From NCBI GenBank assembly GCA_934339005.1, contig CAKRHR010000001.1, positions 62,001 through 126,000 on the forward strand: a DNA stretch of 64,000 nucleotides, given 5' to 3'. The notes beneath the pieces are model-generated. The model was not told the origin of the DNA. It was given only the letters and a program-made list of their open reading frames with translations, and made no database searches. Source of the DNA: an uncultured Catenibacillus sp. (GTDB lineage: Bacteria > Bacillota > Clostridia > Lachnospirales > Lachnospiraceae). This document shows positions 18,306-26,851 of the stretch, one piece after another. Both the position numbers and the translations under genes were made by a program. Numbering within the stretch: position 1 is the first letter of the stretch; each line of letters starts with the position of its first letter.

Positions 18306-19862
18306 ATGAAAACAAAACGAATCATAGCACTGTTAGCTGCAATGCTGATGGGGATATCTGTCGTCGGCTGTGGAAACAAAACAGCAGATTCCAATTCTGC
18401 AGATATAAATAATCAGGGAAGCAATGACAGTCAGGCCGAAGATGTTGGTGCTATTAATTTTGACGAAGATCCATACGAAGTGGCAATTCAGGTTGTTATT
18501 CTTCCAGGACAGACAGTGGAAGATGAAGCAGAAATTGAAGCTGCGATTAACGAAATTACTCTGCCGGCAATTAACTGTACAGTAGATATTCAATATGTAT
18601 GGATTAGTGAAATTGTCAATACAACAAGTCTTGGTGTGGCCAGTGATGAAAAAATGGATATTTTGCATGTGGCAACATTAAATAAATTATCTACATTGGT
18701 AGGCTCTGAAATTCTGTATGATATGAATGAAGGCAATCTTTTGCAGAACAGAGGTCAGCAGTTGATTGAAACTTTCGGTGATTATATTGATGCAGGTAAC
18801 GTAAACGGCCAGCAGCTTGCTGTACCTGCACTGATATATATGGCTCAGCAGTGTGCGTTTTATTATAATAAAACATTGACAGATTCACTGGGTATTACAG
18901 TGCCAGAACAATGCAGTATGGATGATTTGGAACAGATTCTTGAAGAAATTCATAAGGACGATCCTGATGTAATGCCATACTTTGTTGGACAGGGAACAAC
19001 GAATCTCATGCCATGGATGATGAACTGTGAGGGATTTGGCAGCAATTACAGTTATGGTGGTATTATAGATTTCATGAACAGTACAAAAATTGAAAACATC
19101 TATGCCACAGATGCTTTTAAAGATTATTGCTTAAGAATGTATCATTGGCGTCAGGAAGGTTTGCTTCAGAGAGATGCAACGGATACAAATGTAATGGCAG
19201 ATTATTTTAATGCAGGTCAACTGGCAGTTAATCTTGACATCTATACACCGACAGAGTACGCAAGTGTTGCAGCTTCTGCAGCAGCAAATGATATTGAAAT
19301 CGGTTGTGCTACGTTAGATACACCGGCAGTTACAAACAGTGTTGTTGCTGAATATATGTGGGGTATTGCTTCAAATTCAAAACGTCCAGATAAAGCGATG
19401 GATTTCCTGAATTTCCTCTACAGCAATGCAGATGTGGCTAACCTTTTGATGTATGGTATTGAAGGCAAGGATTATACGAAAGTTGAAGGTCAGGATAATG
19501 TAGTCAGCCGTACAGGAACATATAGTCCTTCTTTCTATAAAGGTGGAGATGTACGTCAGATGTTTATATGCGAACCGAATGATGAAAATTATATCGAGGA
19601 ATGTGATGCACTTGAAAACAATGCAGAAAAATCACCAATCATCGGCTATGTATTCAGTGATGCAGATTATCAGACAGAAGCAGGTTTGATTTCAAATGTT
19701 ATTAATGAGTATCTTCCTACACTTCAAAATGGTATGTTTGACAGTGAAGATGCAGTATTGGAAAGCATTGATGAATTTGTAGCAGCATTGGAATCAGCGG
19801 GTATTAATGATGTTATTGAAGGAAATCAGGAACAGTTAGACGCATTTATGGCATCAAAATAA
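18306..19862 (+). CDS. Sugar ABC transporter substrate-binding lipoprotein
   Basis: 518 residues with a lipoprotein signal ending in the lipobox VVGC (Cys about 22), then a Ser/Asn/Asp-rich linker. The body matches family 1 extracellular solute-binding proteins of the LplA/YtcQ group and the C-terminus (INDVIEGNQEQLDAFMASK) matches the DUF3502 type. No permease genes adjoin it; the similar binding protein at 48121 is followed by LplB/LplC permeases that might serve both. Divergent from the AraC-GH39 regulator. A TATAAT at 18267-18272 is the probable -10 box; AAGGGGG precedes the start. Confidence 0.85.
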   Translation: MKTKRIIALLAAMLMGISVVGCGNKTADSNSADINNQGSNDSQAEDVGAINFDEDPYEVAIQVVILPGQTVEDEAEIEAAINEITLPAINCTVDIQYVWISEIVNTTSLGVASDEKMDILHVATLNKLSTLVGSEILYDMNEGNLLQNRGQQLIETFGDYIDAGNVNGQQLAVPALIYMAQQCAFYYNKTLTDSLGITVPEQCSMDDLEQILEEIHKDDPDVMPYFVGQGTTNLMPWMMNCEGFGSNYSYGGIIDFMNSTKIENIYATDAFKDYCLRMYHWRQEGLLQRDATDTNVMADYFNAGQLAVNLDIYTPTEYASVAASAAANDIEIGCATLDTPAVTNSVVAEYMWGIASNSKRPDKAMDFLNFLYSNADVANLLMYGIEGKDYTKVEGQDNVVSRTGTYSPSFYKGGDVRQMFICEPNDENYIEECDALENNAEKSPIIGYVFSDADYQTEAGLISNVINEYLPTLQNGMFDSEDAVLESIDEFVAALESAGINDVIEGNQEQLDAFMASK

Positions 19863-19896
19863 ATAAAAAATATTCATAACAGTGGTGAGTTTCGGG

Positions 19897-19924
19897 GAGA
19901 GCAGGGGAGAAATCCTCTGCTCTC
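19897..19924 (+). other. Stable hairpin after the solute-binding gene
   Basis: GAGAGCAGGGGA (19897-19908) and TCCTCTGCTCTC (19913-19924), a 12-bp stem with a GAAA tetraloop. No T run follows, so it is more likely an RNA-stabilising or partial-termination element that favours binding-protein mRNA over the esterase downstream. Confidence 0.6.
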
Positions 19925-20049
19925 AAACTATATAGAAAGCAATTATAAATATATGGTAGTAGAAAGAGATTGGATTGATAATTAGAAGACATATGATATA
20001 AGAAACGGATGGTTTACATAATGAAAACTAAAAAATGAGGAGAATATAT

Positions 20050-21369
20050 ATGGTCAGAACAAAATATGGACAAATTAAAGGCTTGGAAATGAAGGATTAT
20101 ATAGAATATCGAGGTGTACCGTATGCTATGCCGCCGGTTGGCAATTTGCGATGGCGGGCACCTCAGAAAATACAGCCTTGGACGGATGTTTTAGAGGCTG
20201 TCCATTTTGGAAATATATGTATGCAGGAAAATATGGAATCAGCGCCGTATTCAAAAGATTTTAACAACGGTGAGGCCTATGTCAGAAAAATGAGTGAAGA
20301 CTGCCTGTATTTAAATATATGGACACCAAAAGAACATTATTCAGACAGCGCATATCCGGTGGCAATGTGGCTGCATGGTGGTGCTTTTATGGGCGGTTAT
20401 GCGACAGAATCCGAATTTGATGGTTCAGTTTATGCAAAAAAAGGTATTATTGTTGTCAGTGTTGAGTATCGATGTAATATTTTTGGCTTTTTGGCACATC
20501 CGTGGCTGTCTGAAGAAAACGAGCAGCATATATCAGGTAATTATGGTATATTAGACCAGATTGCTGCATTGGATTGGATTAAGGAAAATATTGCTGCATT
20601 TGGTGGAAATCCCGACAATATCACGGTATTTGGACAAAGTGCAGGGGCAATGAGTGTACAGACGCTGGTGTCATCGCCGTTATGTAAAAATAAAATTCAA
20701 AGAGCAATCATGCAAAGCGGCGGATCTTATGGTGTGGGACTGCATAAAGATATGACGCTTAAAGAACAGGAAAAATATGGAAAAATGTACACAGATATGA
20801 TGCAGGTTTCAAGCCTTGAGGAGCTTCGGAATTTGCCGGCAGACACAATAGAAGATTCTGTTGGACAATGGTTTGCTCAGGTGATGCCATTGGCGAAAGG
20901 ACTGTTTTTAACACCAACATTAGATGGGTATGTTTTAGATGATGGATATTATGAATTGATTGAAAAAGGTAAAATTGCAAATATACCATATATGCTGGGG
21001 GCCGTCAAAGATGATATTGATGTGATGGGTAAAGAAGATAATATCCATGAGGAAACAATGTTACTACGCGGTAGTAAATATTTTAGCTATGAATTGGAGT
21101 CGTCAGGGCGTTCTCCGGCATATGTGTATTATTTTACACATGAACTGCCAGGAGATGACTGGGGTGCATATCATTCCGCCGAGTTATTTTATATGTTTGG
21201 CACATTGGATACGTGTTGGCGGCCATGGACAGAAAGAGATTATCGATTGTCTGAAAAAATGATTCAATACTGGGCGAATTTTATGAAGACGGGAAATCCC
21301 AATTCAGAGGGGTTGCCGCAGTGGCAGGCATGCTCAAAAAATACAGAAAATATGATGATATTTAGTTAA
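20050..21369 (+). CDS. Type-B carboxylesterase (para-nitrobenzyl esterase family)
   Basis: 439 residues from ATG 20050, which has AGGAG seven bases upstream; an ATG at 20035 overlaps that site. Alpha/beta hydrolase: oxyanion region WLHGGAFMGGY, nucleophile elbow FGQSAGAMS, and the late His in GAYHSAELFYMFG. Family members hydrolyse carboxylic esters. No signal peptide is seen, so it is probably cytosolic. Placed after a sugar-binding lipoprotein and an AraC-GH39 sensor, it may deacylate an imported acylated sugar; this is inference. It is shorter than many relatives (about 480-500 residues). Confidence 0.88.
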   Translation: MVRTKYGQIKGLEMKDYIEYRGVPYAMPPVGNLRWRAPQKIQPWTDVLEAVHFGNICMQENMESAPYSKDFNNGEAYVRKMSEDCLYLNIWTPKEHYSDSAYPVAMWLHGGAFMGGYATESEFDGSVYAKKGIIVVSVEYRCNIFGFLAHPWLSEENEQHISGNYGILDQIAALDWIKENIAAFGGNPDNITVFGQSAGAMSVQTLVSSPLCKNKIQRAIMQSGGSYGVGLHKDMTLKEQEKYGKMYTDMMQVSSLEELRNLPADTIEDSVGQWFAQVMPLAKGLFLTPTLDGYVLDDGYYELIEKGKIANIPYMLGAVKDDIDVMGKEDNIHEETMLLRGSKYFSYELESSGRSPAYVYYFTHELPGDDWGAYHSAELFYMFGTLDTCWRPWTERDYRLSEKMIQYWANFMKTGNPNSEGLPQWQACSKNTENMMIFS

Positions 21370-21391
21370 AATGATATATGTAATGCAAATA

Positions 21392-21440
21392 CAATGGCAG
21401 CAGGAACCGAGATAATATGGTCTTGCTGCCATTGCATTTT
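21392..21440 (+). terminator. Terminator after the carboxylesterase gene
   Basis: CAATGGCAGCAGGA (21392-21405) and TCTTGCTGCCATTG (21421-21434) form a 14-bp stem with one mismatch/wobble, followed by CATTTTG. Confidence 0.8.
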
Positions 21441-21493
21441 GTTTGTATCTATTTTTTGCAGAAGCCCTGCCAAACTTTGCATTGTCAAAAGGG

Positions 21494-21546
21494 TTGTATG
21501 TCGGTTGGGTGTTGTGCTATAATATAAGACAATTGGTAATACCAAT
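21494..21546 (+). promoter_or_regulatory. GntR gene promoter with FadR-type operator
   Basis: TTGTAT (21494-21499), 18-base spacer, TATAAT (21518-21523). The perfect palindrome ATTGGTA-A-TACCAAT (21532-21546) lies at the expected transcription start and fits the TGGTnnnACCA operators known for FCD-domain GntR regulators. Autoregulation is inferred. Confidence 0.75.
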
Positions 21547-21611
21547 AAGAACTAAAGTAGTTTGAAAAGCCAATCACGGGATTAAATATCAGATAAACAG
21601 GTGGTGACAAG

Positions 21612-22361
21612 GTGAAGATAGAACGAAAAAGTACAAGTCAGTTGATTGTGGATAAGATATTAGAGCAGATCGAAAATGGTGAGCTTGTGTGCGGCGATAA
21701 GCTGCCACCGGAACGGGAGATGGCAGAGATGTACGGTGTGAGCCGTGTGCCACTTCGGGAAGCTATCTGTGCGTTGTCTATTATGGGCATAATCGAATCC
21801 AGACAGGGCGGCGGCAATTATATTACTGGTTTTAAACCAGGGGTTTTAGGACGGATTTTGCGTACATACAGCATGCTTGACCATTCATTTTTTGAAGAAT
21901 TATTTGTGGCCAGACGGGAAATTGAAGCGATTGCGGCAAGACTTGCGGCGCGAAATATCGAACCTGAGGAAATCGAGAAGCTGCGTGAAGCCAAAGCGCA
22001 GTTCCATGAGGCCGTTGAGGATATTACTCATGGCCAATATGAATATGAGAAGATGAATGAAGCCGATGATATGTTTCATCTTGGCATTGCAGCGGCATCG
22101 CATAACAGTTTTTATATAGAATTCGTGGCATTACTTCACAGAGCAGGTTACAGCCATGAGGATGTACGCCGTACATATGAAACACATAAAGAATATTATA
22201 AAAAGGCCGATGAATTTCATGGAAAAATATTAGAGGCCATTGCAGCAGGTGATGAGGAAAAATCATATGAATTGATGGCAGGTCATATCGATGATATTTT
22301 TGCGGATGTATCTGAAAATCAGGCAAAATATTCTAATTTGGAAATTGATATAAAAATTTGA
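21612..22361 (+). CDS. GntR-family regulator, FadR/FCD subfamily
   Basis: 249 residues, GTG start after AGGTGG. Winged helix at about residues 8-72 with the GntR signature ENGELVCGDKLPPEREMAE (core) and VSRVPLREAICALSIMGII; helical FCD effector domain from about 85 to 235, with Asp/His metal-ligand type positions (ADDMFHLGIAAAS). FCD regulators usually answer to small carboxylic acids. It binds probably to its own promoter palindrome and may control the molybdopterin genes 64 bases downstream. Confidence 0.88.
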   Translation: MKIERKSTSQLIVDKILEQIENGELVCGDKLPPEREMAEMYGVSRVPLREAICALSIMGIIESRQGGGNYITGFKPGVLGRILRTYSMLDHSFFEELFVARREIEAIAARLAARNIEPEEIEKLREAKAQFHEAVEDITHGQYEYEKMNEADDMFHLGIAAASHNSFYIEFVALLHRAGYSHEDVRRTYETHKEYYKKADEFHGKILEAIAAGDEEKSYELMAGHIDDIFADVSENQAKYSNLEIDIKI

Positions 22362-22425
22362 TGTATACAAAGTGAGTGTGTTTAAAAATTAATATTATGG
22401 TAATTTGGAAGTGAGGTGAGCGAAA

Positions 22426-23409
22426 GTGATAGACAGTTTACAAAGAAATATTGAATATGTCCGGATTTCTGTGACGGACAGATGCAACATGCGCTGTATG
22501 TATTGCATGCCAAAAGAAGGCACCAAGTGGCTGCCTCACGATGAAATTTTAAGCTATGATGAGATTTTGCGTGTCTGCCGGATTCTGGCAGAACTTGGTA
22601 TTTCAAAAGTCAAGCTGACAGGCGGTGAGCCGCTTGTGCGTAAACATTTGGACCAGTTAGTCCGTGACATTAAACAAATAGATGGCATTGATAATGTGAC
22701 CCTGACAACCAATGGACTCTTGCTTTCAGAACAGCTTCCTGCCCTTGCGGCAGCAGGCATCGATGCGATTAATATCAGTATTGATTCCTTTGAACCGGAG
22801 ATTTTTAAACGCATCACAGGTACGGATGCTGTAGAAAAAGTCCGTCAGGCGATAGAAGATGTGACAAAATACGACCATATCCGTGTGAAAATCAACTGTG
22901 TGCCGATGCGCAGCATTAACGATGCAGGGCTTGCTGAAATTGCCGAAATTGCGAGAAATCATCGCATCAGTGTGCGTTTTATCGAGATGATGCCGATTGG
23001 CCTTGGGGCAGCATTTGAACCTTACACGGAGGATGATTTAAAAGCCTTATTAGAAAGTCGTTTTGGTAAAATGACGCCGTTTTTGGGCAAGATGGGAAAT
23101 GGCCCATGCAAATATTATACACTGGAAGGATTTCAGGGCAAAATCGGCTTTATCAGTGCGGTAAGCCACAAATTTTGTGAAGAGTGCAACCGTGTGCGCC
23201 TGACTTCCACAGGATTTTTAAAAGCATGCCTGCAATATGATATTGGCACACAGTTAAAACCGATGCTTCGTGGCGGTGCGTCCGATGAAGCACTGAAAAA
23301 AGTCATCAGGGAAACGATTTATAAAAAACCAAAAAGTCACAGCTTCGGTGAAGCAGGCACGATGACAAATGAATTTGACAAAAATAAAATGTTTCAGATT
23401 GGAGGATAA
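22426..23409 (+). CDS. moaA: GTP 3',8-cyclase, molybdenum cofactor biosynthesis
   Basis: Radical SAM enzyme for the first step of molybdopterin synthesis. 327 residues. The SAM cluster motif is C20-N-M-R-C24-M-Y-C27; the C-terminal cluster cysteines are in FCEECNRVRLT and FLKACL; and the chain ends in the GG tail typical of MoaA. GTG start with GTGAGGTGAG upstream. Six bases before the MOSC gene. MoaC, MoaB, MoaD and MoaE are not in the window, so the cofactor set is completed elsewhere. Confidence 0.93.
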   Translation: MIDSLQRNIEYVRISVTDRCNMRCMYCMPKEGTKWLPHDEILSYDEILRVCRILAELGISKVKLTGGEPLVRKHLDQLVRDIKQIDGIDNVTLTTNGLLLSEQLPALAAAGIDAINISIDSFEPEIFKRITGTDAVEKVRQAIEDVTKYDHIRVKINCVPMRSINDAGLAEIAEIARNHRISVRFIEMMPIGLGAAFEPYTEDDLKALLESRFGKMTPFLGKMGNGPCKYYTLEGFQGKIGFISAVSHKFCEECNRVRLTSTGFLKACLQYDIGTQLKPMLRGGASDEALKKVIRETIYKKPKSHSFGEAGTMTNEFDKNKMFQIGG

Positions 23410-23414
23410 GCCTT

Positions 23415-23861
23415 ATGGGCAAAGTTTTAGGCGTGTGTATCAGTGAAAAGAAAGGTACACAAAAGAAAAATATACATGAGGCTCGTTTTATAGAGGATTG
23501 GGGCATTGAAAATGATGCCCATGCAGGCAAATGGCACAGACAGGTCAGCCTGCTCTCTGCAGACCGTATTAATGAATTCAGAGCCAGAGGCGCAGAAGTT
23601 GCAGACGGTGCCTTTGGCGAAAATCTGATTGTTGAGGGCTTTGATTTTAAGAGTCTGCCGGTAGGAACAGTATTTCAGTGTGGTGATGTGGTGCTGGAGA
23701 TGACACAGATTGGTAAAGAATGTCATTCGCATTGTGAGATTTACAAAGTCATGGGTGATTGTATTATGCCCCGGGAGGGCGTATTTACAAAGGTGCTGCA
23801 TGGCGGTGTGATTCGTGAAGGTGACGAGATGACGATTTTAAAAATGGGGGAAGCACAATGA
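23415..23861 (+). CDS. MOSC-domain protein
   Basis: 148 residues, essentially a single MOSC (molybdenum cofactor sulfurase C-terminal) domain. Seen: GIENDAHAGKWHRQVSLLS, DGAFGENLIVEG and the Cys-containing GKECHSHCEIYK-VMGDCIMPREGVF region. MOSC proteins bind molybdopterin or handle its sulfur; in Firmicutes they are often next to moaA and moeA, as here. Overlaps moeA by 4 bases. Confidence 0.88.
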   Translation: MGKVLGVCISEKKGTQKKNIHEARFIEDWGIENDAHAGKWHRQVSLLSADRINEFRARGAEVADGAFGENLIVEGFDFKSLPVGTVFQCGDVVLEMTQIGKECHSHCEIYKVMGDCIMPREGVFTKVLHGGVIREGDEMTILKMGEAQ

Positions 23862-25120
23862 ATACATATCCTGTAGGCGTATCGCTGGAAGAAGCCTTTG
23901 AATTGATTTGCGGTGAAATCATGCATATACAGATGGACACAGAATGGGCAGATACGCTGGAGGCTGTTGGTCAGGTCGCAGCACAGGATATCGTATCTGA
24001 AGAAAATATTCCGGCCTTTGATAAATCACCTTATGATGGTTATGCCTTTAGAAGCAGCGATACTGTTGGTGCGTCCAAAGAGCAGCCGGTGCGTCTGAAG
24101 ATACTTGAGGAGGTGCCTGCAGGAAGCTGGCCAAAATATGAGGTACATTCAGGCGAGGCCACAAAGATTTTAACCGGTGCTCCGATACCCGTCGGTGCGG
24201 ATGCAGTGATTCCTTATGAAAAAACACAATTTACCAAAGATTATGTTGAGATTATGCAGGTGTGTACATCAGACAGCAATGTGATTCATGCCGGTGAGGA
24301 TATTAGTATTGGTGATGTGGTCATCAAAAAAGGCGATGTGTTTAGTGCATCGGATATTGCTATGCTTGCAGGACTTGGCATTTCAAAGTTGCCAGTTCGA
24401 AAAAAATTAAAAACTGCAATTCTTTGTACCGGAAGTGAGCTGATAGATATTGACGAACAGCCAGGAAATGGTAAAATAAGAAATACGAACTACTATCTTC
24501 TGGCAGGTGAACTTTTGGAACAGCATATGCTGCCTGTCAATGAAGGTATGACAGAAGATAATCCAAAACGCATAGCCAAAAAACTTCAGGAAGCATTGAC
24601 ACATTGTGACTGTGTGATAACGACCGGAGGCGCATCTGTCGGAGATTATGATGTGATGAAGGAAGCAGCAGAGCTTGCCGGCGGCAGACTTTTATTCTGG
24701 AAGCTTCGGATGAAGCCAGGTTCAGCCGCAGCCGCAGCGATAATTCAGGGTAAGCCGGTATTTATTTTATCCGGTAATCCGGCGGCAGCCGCAGTGACAT
24801 TTCATATGCTTGTGCTGCCGATTTTGCGCAGAATGTCCGGTTACAGATGTATTTATCCAAGACGTTATCAGGTCAGAATGCTTGAAACCTTTAAAAAAGC
24901 AAGTCCGAACCGTCGATTTGTCCGGGGCAGCATGATTATTAAGAATGGCGAGGTTTATTTTGCGGCAGGCAGTAAACAGGGCAACAACATGGTCAGCTCG
25001 ATGAGTGAATGTGAACTGTTTGCGGATATTCCGGCAGGAAGTGGAAGCATACCTGAGGGTGAGCTTGTGTTTGCGTGGGATTTGAAACACATGACAGATT
25101 TGAGAGGTATGAATTTATGA
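23858..25120 (+). CDS. moeA: Molybdopterin molybdenumtransferase
   Basis: Inserts molybdate into adenylylated molybdopterin. 420 residues. N-terminal region with PAFDKSPYDGYAFRS, domain III with the molybdopterin-binding TTGGASVGDYD segment near 250, MKPGSAAAAA and LSGNPAAA, and a C-terminal beta domain ending before AGSGSIPEGELVFAW. Start overlaps the MOSC stop (ATGA) and its stop overlaps the next gene by 4 bases, so all three plus the corrinoid protein read as one operon. Confidence 0.92.
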   Translation: MNTYPVGVSLEEAFELICGEIMHIQMDTEWADTLEAVGQVAAQDIVSEENIPAFDKSPYDGYAFRSSDTVGASKEQPVRLKILEEVPAGSWPKYEVHSGEATKILTGAPIPVGADAVIPYEKTQFTKDYVEIMQVCTSDSNVIHAGEDISIGDVVIKKGDVFSASDIAMLAGLGISKLPVRKKLKTAILCTGSELIDIDEQPGNGKIRNTNYYLLAGELLEQHMLPVNEGMTEDNPKRIAKKLQEALTHCDCVITTGGASVGDYDVMKEAAELAGGRLLFWKLRMKPGSAAAAAIIQGKPVFILSGNPAAAAVTFHMLVLPILRRMSGYRCIYPRRYQVRMLETFKKASPNRRFVRGSMIIKNGEVYFAAGSKQGNNMVSSMSECELFADIPAGSGSIPEGELVFAWDLKHMTDLRGMNL

Positions 25121-25791
25121 ACGAGGACATTGCACAAAAAATCTCTGAAGCCGTACAGAGCGGCAGACCAAAAATGACAAGAAATCTTGTGCGTCAGGCA
25201 TTGGAAGAAGGCACGAAGGTGGATGATGTACTGACAGAAGGCTTACTGAAAGGTCTGGATGAACTCGGCAAGCAGTTTAAGGATGGCAAAGCATATGTTT
25301 CCGAACTGCTGGTGGGTGTTCAGGCGATGAACGCCGGTATGAGCGTCATTGAACAATTGATGGACAAACAGTTAAAGAGCACTTATGTGGGTGAGTGTAA
25401 AGGTACAGTTGTTATTGGTACAGTCAAGGGCGATATGCACGATATTGGTAAGAATATTGTCAGTATGGTGCTTGAGAAGAAAGGTTTTCATGTTTATGAC
25501 CTTGGTGTGGACGTTGAACCTGCGCAGTTTGTGGAGAAGGCAGAGGAAGTACATGCAGACATTATATGTATTTCTGCGATGCTGACGACAACGATGCCAC
25601 TGATGAAAGAGGTCGTTGACAGATTTGTGCGTAAAAAACTTCGTGATAAATATATGATTATGGTTGGCGGTGCACCAGTGACACAAAGCTATGCACAGCA
25701 GATAGGTGCTGATTATTATTCAGATGATGCACCGGAGGCTGCAGCGATTGCTGAAGCTTATATGGAAAAGAAGGCAAAGCAGGGGAAATAG
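25117..25791 (+). CDS. Methyltransferase corrinoid protein (MtbC/MtmC-like)
   Basis: 224 residues from the ATG overlapping the moeA stop. N-terminal four-helix cap (about 1-90; EGLLKGLDELGKQFKDGKAY-type), then a Rossmann B12-binding domain with the lower-ligand motif D106-M-H108-D-I-G111 and the downstream MVGGAPV. Such proteins carry the methyl group between a substrate methyltransferase (methylamine, methoxy-aromatic, glycine betaine) and tetrahydrofolate. No substrate methyltransferase or activating protein is adjacent, so the partner must lie elsewhere. Followed by a bidirectional terminator. Confidence 0.88.
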   Translation: MNEDIAQKISEAVQSGRPKMTRNLVRQALEEGTKVDDVLTEGLLKGLDELGKQFKDGKAYVSELLVGVQAMNAGMSVIEQLMDKQLKSTYVGECKGTVVIGTVKGDMHDIGKNIVSMVLEKKGFHVYDLGVDVEPAQFVEKAEEVHADIICISAMLTTTMPLMKEVVDRFVRKKLRDKYMIMVGGAPVTQSYAQQIGADYYSDDAPEAAAIAEAYMEKKAKQGK

Positions 25792-25834
25792 ACAGGCATC
25801 TGTAAAAAAACAGAAAATGATGTAAGTGGCAAAA

Positions 25835-25855
25835 TTTACTTTTGACACTCGTATC
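25835..25855 (+). repeat. Dispersed intergenic repeat, first motif
   Basis: Matches 10766-10786 at 20 of 21 bases (contains TTTTGACACTC). Located between the corrinoid gene and the terminator. Confidence 0.5.
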
Positions 25856-25917
25856 AGAAAATAAATAAAAACAGAAGCTAAAATCAGACAAAACAACTGA
25901 AAATCAAACAAAATATA

Positions 25918-25944
25918 AGCATGGACGATAGAAAAGTCCATGCT
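25918..25944. terminator. Bidirectional terminator between corrinoid and HxlR genes
   Basis: AGCATGGAC (25918-25926) and GTCCATGCT (25936-25944), followed by TTATTTTTG. It sits against the stop codon of the minus-strand HxlR gene and is flanked by A-rich sequence on the other side, so it can work both ways. Confidence 0.8.
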
Positions 25945-26433
25945 TTATTTTTGTTCAGATTCTGCTGTTATATGTTTTAAATTTTTGGCAGCGTTTGAAG
26001 TCTTTGCAGCTTCAGAAGTTTGCACATCCTCCAGACAAACGCCATTTGCAAGCATAATATCTTTGAGGGCATCCACGTATTTTGGTGCTTTGTGGACAGC
26101 AAAGGCATCCGGGTCAATCGGTATTCCCTGCTCGTGCATACGTTTGATACTCCATATATAAATTTCGTCAAGCGCAGGGATGAGTTCTTCACCAATAGGT
26201 GTCAGGACATATTCAACTTTTAAAGGCATGACCTGATATTGGATGCGTTTGATTAAACCGTCTCGTTCGAGTTCTTTAAGTTGTTGGCTCAACACTTTTT
26301 CGCTGATAGGCAGTGTCTTTTTTGTTTCATTAAAGCGTATTGCGCCGTAAGTGTGAATATGGTGCAGCAGTGTCGTTTTCCATTTGCCGGAAACGCAGCG
26401 CATACCATAAAGATAAGGATTAATATACTCCAC
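25945..26433 (-). CDS. HxlR-family winged-helix regulator
   Basis: 162 residues from a GTG at 26433-26431, chosen because AGGGAGGG lies 5 bases upstream; the longer open frame reaching 26571 has no ribosome site. Typical HxlR core: CVSGKWKTTLLHHI, RFNETKKTLPISEKVLSQQLKELERDGLI (core only), and the wing VEYVLTPIGEEL. The C-terminal 50 residues extend past the usual 110-120. HxlR proteins often sense aldehydes, quinones or phenolic compounds. It is divergent from the phloroglucinol-type operon and is the natural candidate for its control. Confidence 0.85.
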   Translation of the reverse strand: MEYINPYLYGMRCVSGKWKTTLLHHIHTYGAIRFNETKKTLPISEKVLSQQLKELERDGLIKRIQYQVMPLKVEYVLTPIGEELIPALDEIYIWSIKRMHEQGIPIDPDAFAVHKAPKYVDALKDIMLANGVCLEDVQTSEAAKTSNAAKNLKHITAESEQK

Positions 26434-26473
26434 GAAATCCCTCCCTGAAAAGATTGATGATGTTTGGTTTAAA

Positions 26474-26505
26474 AAGTCAGACGCCTTATCATGAAGATAC
26501 GAATG
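26474..26505 (+). repeat. Dispersed intergenic repeat, second motif
   Basis: 24 of 32 bases match 10831-10862 (AAGTC, CCTTATC, TACGAA conserved). Lies upstream of the HxlR start. Confidence 0.5.
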
Positions 26506-26590
26506 GAGTATGAAACTTTTTGCCCCTTGTATTTTCATATTATACAGTATGATATAGGAAAAATAAAGCATTTTTGCCGTAAAATCAAGA

Positions 26591-26608
26591 AGTAACTAAA
26601 AAGTTACT
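26591..26608. promoter_or_regulatory. Palindromic operator in the HxlR/cupin divergent region
   Basis: AGTAACT-AAAA-AGTTACT, a perfect 7-bp inverted repeat. HxlR-family proteins bind inverted repeats of the GTAAC/GTTAC kind, so this is a candidate site for the divergent HxlR protein. Confidence 0.6.
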
Positions 26609-26703
26609 ATATCACCAAACTGTAATTATTGCACAAAATGAAAAGAAGATGTATAATTTAAAAAGAACTAATAAATAACGAAAACATAAAATCTTTCGAA
26701 ATT

Positions 26704-26767
26704 CATTAGCACTAATGTTGACAAAAATGTTTTTAGCATATACAATTATTGTATAAATCCGCTAATG
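26704..26767 (+). promoter_or_regulatory. Strong promoter of the phloroglucinol-type operon with CATTAGC boxes
   Basis: TTGACA (26718-26723), 17-base spacer, TACAAT (26741-26746), close to consensus. CATTAG-CA-CTAATG (26704-26717) touches the -35 box, and GCTAATG (26761-26767) recurs past the start, giving half sites CATTAGC and GCTAATG on both sides of the promoter, as in loop- or block-type repression. Confidence 0.75.
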
Positions 26768-26851
26768 GGCAAAACTAAAGTCCATAACGTGTTTTTTGTT
26801 AAAAAGTTCATTTTTTTTCAAAAAAATATATAAGAAAAGGGGAAATTCACA

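Noticed and set aside
26434..26571. N-terminal extension of the HxlR protein
   Set aside because: The extension has no Shine-Dalgarno, runs through the dispersed repeat and is not part of the family; the GTG at 26433 has AGGGAGGG.
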